From positions 1-40,745 of the forward strand of contig CALJMO010000009.1 of the NCBI GenBank assembly GCA_937982065.1: 40,745 nucleotides of DNA. Reading direction: 5' to 3'. The notes below the pieces were generated by a model. It ran no database searches. It was given only the letters and a program-made list of their open reading frames with translations, and was not told the DNA's origin. Origin of the DNA: an uncultured Collinsella sp. GTDB lineage: Bacteria; Actinomycetota; Coriobacteriia; Coriobacteriales; Coriobacteriaceae. The translations under genes were made by a program, and so were the position numbers. Numbering within the stretch: position 1 is the first letter of the stretch; each line of letters starts with the position of its first letter. Below, one piece after another: positions 1 through 7,796 of the stretch.

Positions 1-63
1 CGGGATTGGTCAAAATCGTTTGACTATTAGCGGCTAAAATCGCCCGGCGCTAACACCGCACGC

Positions 64-501
64 CTACTTGCGAGAATTGCTCAGCTTATTGATCAGCGCC
101 TCGAGACGCTCGCCGTCCTCGGCCGTCTGGGCAATAACCAAAATCGTATCGTTGCCGGCAAGCGAGCCAAGCACATCGGGCAGCTCTGCCGCATCAACGG
201 CGGCGGCGATGCCGGAAGCCGTGCCAGGCTGAGCCTTGATCATAACCAGATTATCGGTGCGCAGAACGCCCGTTACGAGCTCGGAAACCATACGCTGCAG
301 GTGCAGGTCCTCTGCCAGAACATAGATGCCCTCAGGGAGCTTACGCAGCCCCATATCGGCAATATCGCGAGAGACAGTCGCCTGCGTGCAATCAAAGCCC
401 ATAGCGCGGAGCTCATCGACCAGCACGCGCTGCGTGCGGACGTCCTTATTGCGCACAATATCTCTAATGGCATCCTGGCGCCCATTGCGTTTTTTAGCCA
501 T
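64..501 (-). CDS. argR: Arginine repressor ArgR
   Basis: Transcriptional regulator that senses L-arginine and controls arginine biosynthesis and catabolism genes. The 145-residue product has the N-terminal winged helix-turn-helix (TQATVSRDI at about residues 39-47) and the C-terminal hexamerisation/arginine-binding domain with GTASGIAAAVD and GNDT near residues 93-119. An upstream in-frame extension exists, but the ATG at 501 is preceded by a GGAGAG-type ribosome binding site and gives the usual family length. No arginine biosynthesis gene is in the window, so the local target is unknown. An inverted repeat at 595-622 and an AT-rich stretch upstream could hold its promoter and operator. Family assignment is firm. 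Confidence 0.95.
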   Translation of the reverse strand: MAKKRNGRQDAIRDIVRNKDVRTQRVLVDELRAMGFDCTQATVSRDIADMGLRKLPEGIYVLAEDLHLQRMVSELVTGVLRTDNLVMIKAQPGTASGIAAAVDAAELPDVLGSLAGNDTILVIAQTAEDGERLEALINKLSNSRK

Positions 502-594
502 ACAAACCCTCTCTCCAAAAGATGGCGGAGACAATCAATCAGTGATTGAATAGTTTAACGCTATTTGAAGGCTTTTGTGTATAAGAACGCATTT

Positions 595-622
595 CGAAAC
601 AATTCTATGCAAATTTGTTTCG
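595..622. promoter_or_regulatory. Inverted repeat upstream of argR
   Basis: CGAAACAA (595-602) is matched by TTGTTTCG (615-622) across a 12-base spacer, in the AT-rich gap between the glycosyltransferase stop (634) and the argR start (501). It could be an operator for argR or a weak 3' structure of the glycosyltransferase message. It is not a clear ARG box, so the role is inferred from position only. Confidence 0.3.
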
Positions 623-633
623 AGATGAGCCGT

Positions 634-1674
634 TTAGGCGGTTTTTGCGCCCGTCCGGTTAAGAAAAGCTGCCAGATGCGTACACATCACGCAGCGCGCG
701 GGCTTGGCGCTGGCGATCGGCCCAAACAACAGACCGAGCCCCCGATGGTTATCCTTGAGCGCGGCGACCATCTGACGGGTTCGAGGCGCCTCGAGCATAT
801 CACGCATACGGGCGGAACGCTCGATTGACGACACCCCATGCGGGCTCAGACACAAATTCTCGATGCAGGCGACCAGTCCGGCAAAGTAGAACTTTTGGGT
901 TGCCAGCTTGAGCCGACCACCGCTATCTGCTTCCGAGAGTGAGTCCGTAAGCTCGTCGAGCGCCCGGGTGTCATCGGATACCTTGGCATACATGGTGGGA
1001 TCAAAGGCATCTGTAAGCTTAGGTGCCGCCGCGTGGAAACAAGCGTCGCCGCATCCGGAGACGCGCTGCGCCCGCGAGAGCGAGCACGCCATAAACTCAA
1101 CCGTACGGTACGCCTTGCCGCGCGACAGGCATGCCTCAAACAGCGGACGGCTATACATCACGCCAGAGGTCTGAGCGACTAGGCCGCCCAAAATCAACTG
1201 GGGCAGCCCAGTCACCATAGAAGACTCGTCTTCTATGGCAATAGAGGCAGCATCCAAGACGCGCGAATGACGCTCGCGATGCGCATCGTATCGATCGAGC
1301 GACACCGAGGGAAGCACAATGTCTGCCGCAGTATCGCACGCGATATCGACCATCTTGGAAAGGGACTGCGGAGCAAACCACTCGTCGGCGTTCATAGCGA
1401 TGATTTGAGAGCCACGCGAGGCAGCAAAACCGGCACGAAGACAAGCGCCGCGCTTCGCGTCCTCGACGTCAATCAAATCAATATGGATGTCCCTGTCGGC
1501 AGCAACTTGAAGCGAATGGCGCACACCGGGCGCAGTATCGCGGCAAACAACGACAATCTGCAAATCGTAGAGGTCTTGGTTCTGGACACTCTCGAGCGCA
1601 CGCATCGCATAGCTGGGCGAACCTTCTACCACAAGGATCACCGAAAGTCGCGGATGCGAGCCACGTCGAACCAA
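634..1674 (-). CDS. GT2-like glycosyltransferase family protein
   Basis: A 346-residue protein whose N terminus (RLSVILVVEGSPSY, about residues 9-22) and following 100 residues fit a GT-A fold family 2 glycosyltransferase. ALESVQNQ, DLQIVVVC and the acidic NADEWF (about residue 95) stand where the nucleotide-sugar and metal site lies in the family. The C-terminal half is not recognisable. The start is a TTG with AGAGGA eight bases upstream; no better ATG is present. It lies between argR and truA, with no sugar or cell-wall genes nearby, so the acceptor is unknown. The N-terminal fold is a good match, but activity is unproven because the acidic motif is not a textbook DXD. Confidence 0.65.
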   Translation of the reverse strand: MVRRGSHPRLSVILVVEGSPSYAMRALESVQNQDLYDLQIVVVCRDTAPGVRHSLQVAADRDIHIDLIDVEDAKRGACLRAGFAASRGSQIIAMNADEWFAPQSLSKMVDIACDTAADIVLPSVSLDRYDAHRERHSRVLDAASIAIEDESSMVTGLPQLILGGLVAQTSGVMYSRPLFEACLSRGKAYRTVEFMACSLSRAQRVSGCGDACFHAAAPKLTDAFDPTMYAKVSDDTRALDELTDSLSEADSGGRLKLATQKFYFAGLVACIENLCLSPHGVSSIERSARMRDMLEAPRTRQMVAALKDNHRGLGLLFGPIASAKPARCVMCTHLAAFLNRTGAKTA

Positions 1675-1835
1675 GTTATCCGTCCTCTCGACAGCAATGA
1701 ATCAAACCGTGGTTCATGGTACACCCCGACAATAAAAGCAATTAGACACCGGTTGTATTGCACGCCAAGAACAGATGTTGCACACGCGCAGCCCACAGAT
1801 GACGGGTGTCGACGCACGACGCGTCGAGCCCTCCC

Positions 1836-2663
1836 CTAGTCGAGCACGACGAGCTCGGCGGGATCGTAATCCACGCCCATAAACGTAAGGCCGCAGGCAG
1901 GAGCCGTGGGGCCCGCAGCGGTACGGTCGCAAGCATCGATGACCTCGCGCATCCACTCGGGTTCACGGCGATGCATGCCAATCTCGACAAGCGTGCCCAC
2001 GATCGTGCGGACCATCGAATGCAGAAACGCATTGCCCTCGATGGTAAACGTCAGGATGTCCTCGCCAAACGCAACCTCATGGCCAAACTCGGCACGCATC
2101 ACGCAGCGATGCGTGGGCTTGCCAACGGCCGAGGCAACCTTGCAAAAGCTTTTAAAGTCCTGCTCGCCCAAAAGCGCAGGGCAGGCGGCCGCCATCGCAT
2201 CGACGTCGAGGGGATAGCGATGCCACCACACAGCACCGCGTGACAGCACGGGCCGCGCATCACGATCGGCAATGCGATAGGTGTAAGTGCGAGAGCGCGC
2301 GTCAAAGCGCGCAGAAAAGCCCTTACGAGCCTTGTAGACCTCGTTGATGGCGATATCTTTGGGCAGCAGGGCATCATCCATAGCCCGCAGCCACCTACGG
2401 CGCGTAAGGGCGAGCTCAGCGTCCGTTACGGGCACGCTGATGTACTGAGCCACGGCATGCACGCCGGCATCGGTACGACCTGCGCACGTCAGATCGATCG
2501 GACGGCGAAGCAGCGTCTCGATGGCTCGACGCAGCTCACCCGCAACCGTCGTCTGTCCCGGCTGCTCGGCAAAGCCGCTATACGACGAGCCATCATAGGC
2601 CACGCGAAATACGAGCGTGGCGTCAAGCTCGGAAATCGAATTGAAATCAGACGGCGCAGTCAT
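1836..2663 (-). CDS. truA: tRNA pseudouridine(38-40) synthase TruA
   Basis: Converts uridines 38-40 of the tRNA anticodon stem to pseudouridine. The 275-residue sequence carries the catalytic block CAGRTDAGVHA with Asp65, the N-terminal RVAYDGSSYSGFAEQ motif and the C-terminal FLHSMVRTIVGTLVEIG motif, all typical of TruA. The ATG at 2663 is chosen over a TTG at 2678 because GGGAG stands six bases upstream of it. It follows rplQ, the common position for truA after the alpha operon, but a strong terminator (2699-2729) separates them, so expression is by read-through or from a promoter I cannot see. Confidence 0.95.
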   Translation of the reverse strand: MTAPSDFNSISELDATLVFRVAYDGSSYSGFAEQPGQTTVAGELRRAIETLLRRPIDLTCAGRTDAGVHAVAQYISVPVTDAELALTRRRWLRAMDDALLPKDIAINEVYKARKGFSARFDARSRTYTYRIADRDARPVLSRGAVWWHRYPLDVDAMAAACPALLGEQDFKSFCKVASAVGKPTHRCVMRAEFGHEVAFGEDILTFTIEGNAFLHSMVRTIVGTLVEIGMHRREPEWMREVIDACDRTAAGPTAPACGLTFMGVDYDPAELVVLD

Positions 2664-2698
2664 GGGCGCTCCCAACAAACAAGTAACGGTATCGCGAC

Positions 2699-2729
2699 AA
2701 AAAAAGAGGGGTACGCGAACGTACCCCTC
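2699..2729 (-). terminator. Rho-independent terminator after rplQ
   Basis: On the minus strand a perfect 10-bp stem (2729-2720 with 2715-2706), loop TTCG, is followed by seven T. It lies 27 bases beyond the rplQ stop and marks the end of the ribosomal protein transcript. Confidence 0.9.
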
Positions 2730-2755
2730 GAATATAGCCTATGCAGACGGAATGT

Positions 2756-3223
2756 CTACTCAGCGGTCTCCTCAGCAGGAGCCTCCTCGACAGCCTCGAC
2801 CTTCTTGGGAGCAGCGGTCTTCTTGGGGGCCGGAGCAGCCTTCTTGGCCTTAGGCGTGCAAGGCTCGGTGACGAGCTCCATGATAACGATGGGAGCGTTG
2901 TCGCCCTTACGGTTACCGAGCTTCATGATGCGGGTGTAACCGCCGTTGCGGTCCTGCCACATGCCCTGGGCAGCCTTGTCGAAGATCTCGGCAACGAGCT
3001 GCTTATCGCCGAGCTTGGCGATAGCCAGACGACGAGAGTGCAGGTCGCCCTTCTTGGCCCAAGTGATGATCGGGTCGACGACCGAACGCAGCGCCTTAGC
3101 GCGGGTCTCGGTGGTCTTGATGCGGTCGTTCTCGAAGAGGGCCTTAGCAAGGCTCTTCTTCATGGCCTTGGTGTGGCTCGCATCGGTGCCGAGCTTCAGG
3201 CCCTTCTTAACGTTGTGACGCAT
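2756..3223 (-). CDS. rplQ: 50S ribosomal protein L17
   Basis: Large-subunit protein L17, last gene of the alpha operon. The first 115 residues are canonical (MRHNVKKGLKLGTDASHTKAM start, LRSVVDPIITWAK, GGYTRIMKLGNRKGDNAPIVIMEL). A tail of about 35 residues rich in Ala, Pro, Lys and Glu follows, longer than in E. coli but common in actinobacterial L17. The start is an ATG with GAGGAG upstream. It sits 30 bases after rpoA and ends just before a strong terminator. Confidence 0.97.
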   Translation of the reverse strand: MRHNVKKGLKLGTDASHTKAMKKSLAKALFENDRIKTTETRAKALRSVVDPIITWAKKGDLHSRRLAIAKLGDKQLVAEIFDKAAQGMWQDRNGGYTRIMKLGNRKGDNAPIVIMELVTEPCTPKAKKAAPAPKKTAAPKKVEAVEEAPAEETAE

Positions 3224-3253
3224 GGTCTAGTTTCTCCTCAAATATGCGAAGCA

Positions 3254-4195
3254 TTAAGCCTTCAGGCTCAGGCCCATGGACTCAAGCTTGTCCTTCACTT
3301 CCTCGATCGACTTAACACCGAAGTTACGGATGTTGAGCAGATCGTTCTCCGAGAACTCAACGAGCTGACGGACCGAGTGAATGCTGGCGCGCTTAAGGCA
3401 GTTGTAGGAACGGACGGAAAGGTCCAGATCCTCGATCTGCTTGTCCAGCTCGGCGTTGTCGTTGGTGACCTCGGGAGCGAAGATCGAAGCCTCCTCCTCG
3501 ACCTCGGGGGTCTCGGCAAGGTTCATAAAGGCGACCATATGCTGGTTGATGATATTGGCAGCCTGGACCACGGCGTCGCGCGGGGCGATGGAGCCGTTGG
3601 TCTCGATCTCGAGGACAAGGCGGTCGTAGTCGGTGTGCTGACCGACACGGCAAGCCTCAACGAGCTTGGCGCAACGGGAAACCGGCGAGTACAGCGAGTC
3701 GACGTGGATCACACCGATGGGATCGTTGTCGCGCTTGTTGGCCTCGCCAGAAACATAGCCGCGGCCATAGCCGATGCGCATGCTCATGGTGAGATGGCCA
3801 CCCTCGGTGAGCGTAGCGATGTGCTGCTCGGGGTTGACCAGCTCAAACTCGGACGGAATAAAGAAGTCCGCACCGGTGACCTCGCAGGGGCCGTCAACCG
3901 AGATGGTGGCGGTCGCCTCGTCGGTCGTGCCGAGAGCCCTGAAGACAAGACCCTTGACATTCAGGACGATGTCGGTGACATCCTCGACCATGTTAGGGAT
4001 GGTCATGAACTCGTGCTGCGCACCATCGATCTGAATAGCCTCGACGGCGGCACCCTCGAGCGAGGACAGAAGAACGCGACGAAGGGAGTTACCCAGCGTA
4101 TCGCCGTAACCACGCTCGAGCGGCTCGACGGAGACACGAGCAGACGTCTCGTTGATCTCTTCGACCTGAACCTGAGGCCTAATGAATTCTGACAT
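3254..4195 (-). CDS. rpoA: DNA-directed RNA polymerase subunit alpha
   Basis: Alpha subunit, scaffold for RNA polymerase assembly and contact point for activators and UP elements. The 313 residues hold the N-terminal dimerisation domain (ERGYGDTLGNSLRRVLLSS, about residues 28-46) and the C-terminal domain with helix-hairpin-helix motifs (LSVRSYNCLKRASIHSV and DLLNIRNFGVKSIEEV). Length is typical. GGAGG precedes the ATG by five bases. It lies between rpsD and rplQ in the conserved alpha operon order. Confidence 0.98.
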   Translation of the reverse strand: MSEFIRPQVQVEEINETSARVSVEPLERGYGDTLGNSLRRVLLSSLEGAAVEAIQIDGAQHEFMTIPNMVEDVTDIVLNVKGLVFRALGTTDEATATISVDGPCEVTGADFFIPSEFELVNPEQHIATLTEGGHLTMSMRIGYGRGYVSGEANKRDNDPIGVIHVDSLYSPVSRCAKLVEACRVGQHTDYDRLVLEIETNGSIAPRDAVVQAANIINQHMVAFMNLAETPEVEEEASIFAPEVTNDNAELDKQIEDLDLSVRSYNCLKRASIHSVRQLVEFSENDLLNIRNFGVKSIEEVKDKLESMGLSLKA

Positions 4196-4227
4196 GTATT
4201 ACCTCCAGCCTCAGCAGCCCGGATGGA

Positions 4228-4824
4228 CTACTTAGAGTAGAGCTCGACGATGAGCTGCTCGTTGATATCACCGCTGATCTGCTCACGCGTCGGCAGAGCG
4301 AGCACGTTACCAGACAGCTTCTCGATATCGACCTCGAGCCAGCCAGGAACCTCAAAGCGCTCGGAGGAAATCAGGGCCTCCTTGATGGGGAGGAGGTCAC
4401 GGAACTTCTCGCCGACAGCGACGACGTCGCCGGCCTTGACGCGGTAGGACGGGATGTCCACGCGCTTGCCGTTCACGGTGAAGTGACCATGACGGACGGA
4501 CTGACGAGCCTCTTTGCGGGTGCGGGCGAAGCCAAGACGGAAGACAACGTTGTCGAGGCGAGACTCAAGGATGATCATGAGGTTCTCACCGGTGACGCCG
4601 TTCATCTTGCGGGCCTTGTTGAAGTAGCCGTGGAACTGCTTCTCCAGAACGCCATAGATGAACTTGACCTTCTGCTTCTCGCGCAGCTGCATGCCGTACT
4701 CAGATTCCTTGCGACGGCGCTTGGGCTGACGGATAGATTCCTTCTTGCTGCTGTAACCGAGCTCAGCGGGATCGATCCCGAGCTGACGGCAGCGCTTAAG
4801 AACAGGAGTCCTGTCGATTGCCAT
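4228..4824 (-). CDS. rpsD: 30S ribosomal protein S4
   Basis: Primary 16S rRNA binding protein of the small subunit. The 198-residue sequence has the S4 N-terminal domain (MAIDRTPVLKRCRQLGIDP) and the S4 RNA-binding domain (LDNVVFRLGFARTRKEARQ, then VRHGHFTVNGKRVDIPSYRVKAGD). It lacks the N-terminal zinc cysteines of some S4 proteins. In E. coli S4 represses the alpha operon translationally; here the structured spacer upstream of rpmJ (5815-5890) is a possible equivalent target, which is inference. Confidence 0.97.
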   Translation of the reverse strand: MAIDRTPVLKRCRQLGIDPAELGYSSKKESIRQPKRRRKESEYGMQLREKQKVKFIYGVLEKQFHGYFNKARKMNGVTGENLMIILESRLDNVVFRLGFARTRKEARQSVRHGHFTVNGKRVDIPSYRVKAGDVVAVGEKFRDLLPIKEALISSERFEVPGWLEVDIEKLSGNVLALPTREQISGDINEQLIVELYSK

Positions 4825-4843
4825 ATTGATACGATCCTTTCAG

Positions 4844-5248
4844 TTACACGCGGCGACGCTTCTTGGGGCGGCAGCCGTTGTGCGGAATGGGGGTCTTGTC
4901 CTGGATGCTCGAGACCTCGAGGCCAGCAGCCTGGAGGGAGCGGATGGCGGTCTCACGACCGGAGCCGGGGCCCTTGACGAAGACGGAAACCTTCTTCATA
5001 CCGTGCTCCATGGCCTGCTTGGCAGCAGCCTCGGCAGCCATCTGGGCAGCGAACGGCGTGGACTTACGGGAGCCCTTGAAGCCCACCTGGCCAGCCGACT
5101 TCCAGGAAATGACGTTGCCCTGGGGATCGGTGATCGAAACGATCGTGTTGTTGAACGTAGAACGAATGTGAGCCTGGCCCACGGAAATGTTCTTACGGTC
5201 CGCGCGCTTCAGACGGGCAGCGCGAACGTTCTTCTTAGCAGTAGCCAT
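4844..5248 (-). CDS. rpsK: 30S ribosomal protein S11
   Basis: Small-subunit platform protein, 134 residues, with conserved NISVGQAHIRSTFNNTIVSI, the FKGSRKSTPFAAQ segment and the terminal PHNGCRPKKRRRV. It starts with ATG, 14 bases after rpsM, and precedes rpsD by about 20 bases, in the standard alpha operon order. Confidence 0.97.
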   Translation of the reverse strand: MATAKKNVRAARLKRADRKNISVGQAHIRSTFNNTIVSITDPQGNVISWKSAGQVGFKGSRKSTPFAAQMAAEAAAKQAMEHGMKKVSVFVKGPGSGRETAIRSLQAAGLEVSSIQDKTPIPHNGCRPKKRRRV

Positions 5249-5262
5249 CTATCTAGCGCTCC

Positions 5263-5637
5263 TTATTTCTTCTTCTTAGCACCGATCTGACGCTTCGGGC
5301 CCTTGCGGGTACGAGCGTTAGTGTGGGTGCGCTGGCCGCGGACCGGGAGGCCCTTGCGGTGACGAAGGCCGCGGTTGCAGCCGATGTCCATAAGGCGCTT
5401 GACGTTCTGGTTGCGCTCACGGCGGAGGTCGCCCTCAACCATGATCTGGTTCTTATCGATATAATCGCGGATGGCGTTAACCTCATCCTCGGTGAGGTCC
5501 TTAACGCGCGTATCCACGTTAACGTTGCACTCGACGCAAATCTTCGTCGCAGTGGTGCGGCCGATGCCGTAAATGTAGGTCAGACCGATCTCAACGCGCT
5601 TCTCACGCGGGAGGTCGACACCATTAATACGGGCCAA
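5263..5637 (-). CDS. rpsM: 30S ribosomal protein S13
   Basis: Small-subunit head protein of 124 residues that contacts the P-site tRNA. It shows the MARINGVDLPREKRVEIGLTY start, GIGRTTATKIC, and the basic C terminus with RHRKGLPVRGQRTHTNARTRKGP. The start codon is TTG; homology requires it and GAGAGGAG lies a few bases upstream. It follows rpmJ by about 15 bases. Confidence 0.97.
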   Translation of the reverse strand: MARINGVDLPREKRVEIGLTYIYGIGRTTATKICVECNVNVDTRVKDLTEDEVNAIRDYIDKNQIMVEGDLRRERNQNVKRLMDIGCNRGLRHRKGLPVRGQRTHTNARTRKGPKRQIGAKKKK

Positions 5638-5651
5638 CGTAGTCTCCTCTC

Positions 5652-5765
5652 TTAACCCTGACGCTGCTTATGACGGGGGTTCTCGCAAATGACGAGGACC
5701 TTGCCATGGCGCCTAATGATTTTGCACTTATCGCACATCTTCTTGACCGAAGGACGTACCTTCAT
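5652..5765 (-). CDS. rpmJ: 50S ribosomal protein L36
   Basis: A 37-residue large-subunit protein. The translation begins MKVRPSVKKMCDKCKI and carries the zinc ligands of the C+ form: CDKC (residues 11-14), Cys27 and His32. The ATG at 5765 has GAAAGGAAG upstream, and the TAA stop is at 5652. It lies between infA and rpsM as expected, but about 150 untranslated bases separate it from infA; that spacer contains a long-range helix described separately. Confidence 0.95.
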   Translation of the reverse strand: MKVRPSVKKMCDKCKIIRRHGKVLVICENPRHKQRQG

Positions 5766-5814
5766 CGTTCTTCCTTTCGGTAGCGCTCAAACTACTTCCC
5801 TACTATCTACTCGC

Positions 5815-5890
5815 CCAGCCGCAGGCGTTTAAAACTATGGCTGGTCTTCACACACAATCCGACCGTAGGTTGAGCTAAGCCTGCAGCCGG
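5815..5890 (-). promoter_or_regulatory. Structured leader between infA and rpmJ
   Basis: On the minus strand the bases at 5890-5879 can pair with those at 5826-5815 over 12 consecutive positions, two of them G-U, enclosing 52 bases. The structure sits in the only long untranslated gap of the alpha operon and ends about 50 bases before the rpmJ start. Ribosomal operons often place autogenous control sites in such positions. No named riboswitch or leader class was recognised. Confidence 0.4.
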
Positions 5891-5915
5891 AAATGGAGTG
5901 CGTGTATGCGTGCCG

Positions 5916-6134
5916 CTATTTGTAGCGATAGGTGATGCGGCCGCGGGTCAGGTCGTACGGGGAAAGCTCCACGACAACCCTGTCACCGGGGAGAATACGG
6001 ATGTAATTCATTCGGATCTTGCCAGAAATGTTGCACAGAACCGAATGACCGTTCTCGAGCTCGACCTTAAACATGGCATTGGGCAGCGGTTCCTTTACCG
6101 TACCCTCGAGCTCAATTGCGTCTTCCTTCTTCAC
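5916..6134 (-). CDS. infA: Translation initiation factor IF-1
   Basis: Single OB-fold initiation factor that binds the 30S A site. The GTG at 6134 gives 72 residues and aligns with the family start (KKEDAIELEGTV); the conserved LPNAMFKVELENGHSVLCNISGKIR and RILPGDRVVVELSPYDLTRGRI blocks follow. A TTG six bases further upstream would add two residues. The AGAAAG at 6150-6145 is better spaced for the GTG. A candidate promoter -10 lies at 6174-6179, so infA may head its own transcript. Confidence 0.95.
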   Translation of the reverse strand: MKKEDAIELEGTVKEPLPNAMFKVELENGHSVLCNISGKIRMNYIRILPGDRVVVELSPYDLTRGRITYRYK

Positions 6135-6173
6135 AAGCAATCATCTTTCTCTAGAAAACGACAGCGATTGAGT

Positions 6174-6202
6174 ATTCTACAACACGTATGCACGCATCGT
6201 AA
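6174..6202 (-). promoter_or_regulatory. Candidate promoter upstream of infA
   Basis: On the minus strand an extended -10 box (TTG followed by TAGAAT, the latter at 6179-6174) lies 40 bases before the infA start, with a poor -35 (TTACGA) 17 bases further upstream. The large hairpin between map and infA lies immediately upstream, so a new transcript start here is plausible. Confidence 0.35.
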
Positions 6203-6246
6203 TAACTTCGTAATGGCTCCACAACTAAGTGGAACTTGTTACATTT

Positions 6247-6375
6247 GAAATGTAAAACAAAGCCGTTCCCTGATGCCCAAGATCGCCTTGAAATGAGAAG
6301 GCATAGACCTTGGGGTCATGCCTTCGAAATTGAAAGGCGAGGTTGGGCATCAGGGGGCGGCGACTTTTACATTTC
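6247..6375. repeat. 129-bp near-continuous inverted repeat at map 3' end
   Basis: Arms pair stepwise: 6247-6257 with 6365-6375, 6268-6280 with 6343-6355, 6284-6289 with 6334-6339, 6297-6304 with 6318-6325 and 6306-6309 with 6314-6317. The map stop codon (6367-6369) lies inside the right arm. The outer right end contains TTTCACCGC, also found at the ends of the palindromes at 12836 and 15621, suggesting a shared repeat family. It probably acts as a transcription or mRNA 3' end structure; a miniature mobile element is an alternative. Confidence 0.75.
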
Positions 6376-7155
6376 ACCGCCTTGCAAGGAACACCAAGCA
6401 CCTTGGGCATCCGTGGTCAGAATCACCGGACCGTCATTGGTAATGGCGACGGTGTTCTCGTAGTGCGCGGCGGGCAGGTGGTCGTTGGTCGTAACAATCC
6501 AACCGTCGGAGCCCGTGCTCACATGGTTGGAACCCATCGTAACCATCGGCTCGATGGCAATGACCATGCCGGCCTGGAGGCGAACGCCCCTCCCCTTCTT
6601 TCCATAGTTAGGAACGTTGGGGTCCTCGTGCATCACGCGGCCAATGCCATGGCCCACATAATCGCGAAGCACGCCGTAACCGTGAGACTCGGCGAGGGAC
6701 TGAACGGCATAACCGACGTCCCCGATATGGTTACCGGGAACAGCCTGCTCGATGGCAGCCTTAAGACAATCACGCGTGACCTCGCACAAAGCCTTGGCTT
6801 CGGGCGTGGGGGTGCCGACAAAAAACGTCCAAGCGTTATCGCCGACCCAACCGTCGACAACGGCTCCCGTATCGATGGAGATGATATCGCCATCGCGCAG
6901 GATCATGTCGGGGTTGGGAATACCGTGGACCACGGCATCGTTGATCGATGCGCAAATGGTCCCCGGGAACCCGCCGTAACCCTTAAAGGCCGGGGTGCCG
7001 CCATGCATGCGGATAATCTGCTCCGCGAGCTGATCGAGCTCAAAAGTCGAAACGCCGGGACGCACCATGGCTCCAACGTGGCGGAGCGCCATCTTAGATA
7101 GCGCTCCTGCCTTCTTCATCTGCTCGATTTGCGTTGCAGACTTAATCTTGATCAT
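6367..7155 (-). CDS. map: Methionine aminopeptidase, type I
   Basis: Cotranslational removal of the initiator methionine. The 262-residue protein has the pita-bread fold signatures: HGIPN (His near residue 78), SIDTGAVVDGWVGDNAWTF with two metal Asp, GHGIGRVMHEDPNVPNYG with the metal His, and AIEPM with a metal Glu. It follows adk in the conserved secY-adk-map order. The last codons overlap the right arm of a large inverted repeat, so the C-terminal residues GGEM probably derive from that repeat. Confidence 0.96.
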   Translation of the reverse strand: MIKIKSATQIEQMKKAGALSKMALRHVGAMVRPGVSTFELDQLAEQIIRMHGGTPAFKGYGGFPGTICASINDAVVHGIPNPDMILRDGDIISIDTGAVVDGWVGDNAWTFFVGTPTPEAKALCEVTRDCLKAAIEQAVPGNHIGDVGYAVQSLAESHGYGVLRDYVGHGIGRVMHEDPNVPNYGKKGRGVRLQAGMVIAIEPMVTMGSNHVSTGSDGWIVTTNDHLPAAHYENTVAITNDGPVILTTDAQGAWCSLQGGEM

Positions 7156-7778
7156 AGACCGAGAGCCTCTTTGACATCCCCGTACACGGTCTCACGAGCC
7201 TGGTCACCGTTGACCGACTTGAGCAGACCCTGGCCACGATAGTAGTCGACGAGCGGACTCGTGGACTTCTCGTAGACGTCGAGACGGTTCTTGATGGTCT
7301 CGGGCTTGTCGTCGTCGCGCTGATACATCTCGCCACCGCACTTGGGGCAGGTAGCATCGGCAGCGGTGCCGGTGTAACCGCAGGCGCGGCAAGTGCGACG
7401 CGAAGACAGACGATCGATAATGACCTCGGGGGCCACATCGACCAGTAGGGCACAGTCGATCTCGCGACCCATGGCGGAAAGCTCGGAATCGAGCGTCACA
7501 GCCTGGGCGGTGTTGCGCGGGAAGCCGTCGAGGATGAAGCCCTGCTGGGCGTCATCGGCGGCAAGGCGCTCCTTGACAAGGTCGATCACGAGCTGGTCGG
7601 GAACGAGCTCGCCAGCGTCCATGTACTTCTTAGCCTGAATACCAAGCTCGGTGCCACCCTTGACGGCAGCACGCAGCAGGTCGCCCGTGGAAATATGGGC
7701 GACGCCAAACTCGGCGACGAGTTCCTGTGCGACGGTGCCCTTACCGGCACCCGGAGCTCCGAGCAATACGAGGTTCAT
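7152..7778 (-). CDS. adk: Adenylate kinase
   Basis: Interconverts ATP, ADP and AMP. The 208-residue sequence has the P-loop GAPGAGKGT near residues 7-15, ISTGDLLRAAVKGGTELG for AMP binding, DGFPRN, and a zinc-binding LID with CRACGYTG and CPKCG, the long form typical of Gram-positive bacteria. The ATG at 7778 is preferred over an upstream TTG because AGGAGG lies seven bases before it. The end overlaps the map start by four bases, indicating translational coupling. Confidence 0.97.
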   Translation of the reverse strand: MNLVLLGAPGAGKGTVAQELVAEFGVAHISTGDLLRAAVKGGTELGIQAKKYMDAGELVPDQLVIDLVKERLAADDAQQGFILDGFPRNTAQAVTLDSELSAMGREIDCALLVDVAPEVIIDRLSSRRTCRACGYTGTAADATCPKCGGEMYQRDDDKPETIKNRLDVYEKSTSPLVDYYRGQGLLKSVNGDQARETVYGDVKEALGL

Positions 7779-7796
7779 GAGCAATCCTCCTCTAGC

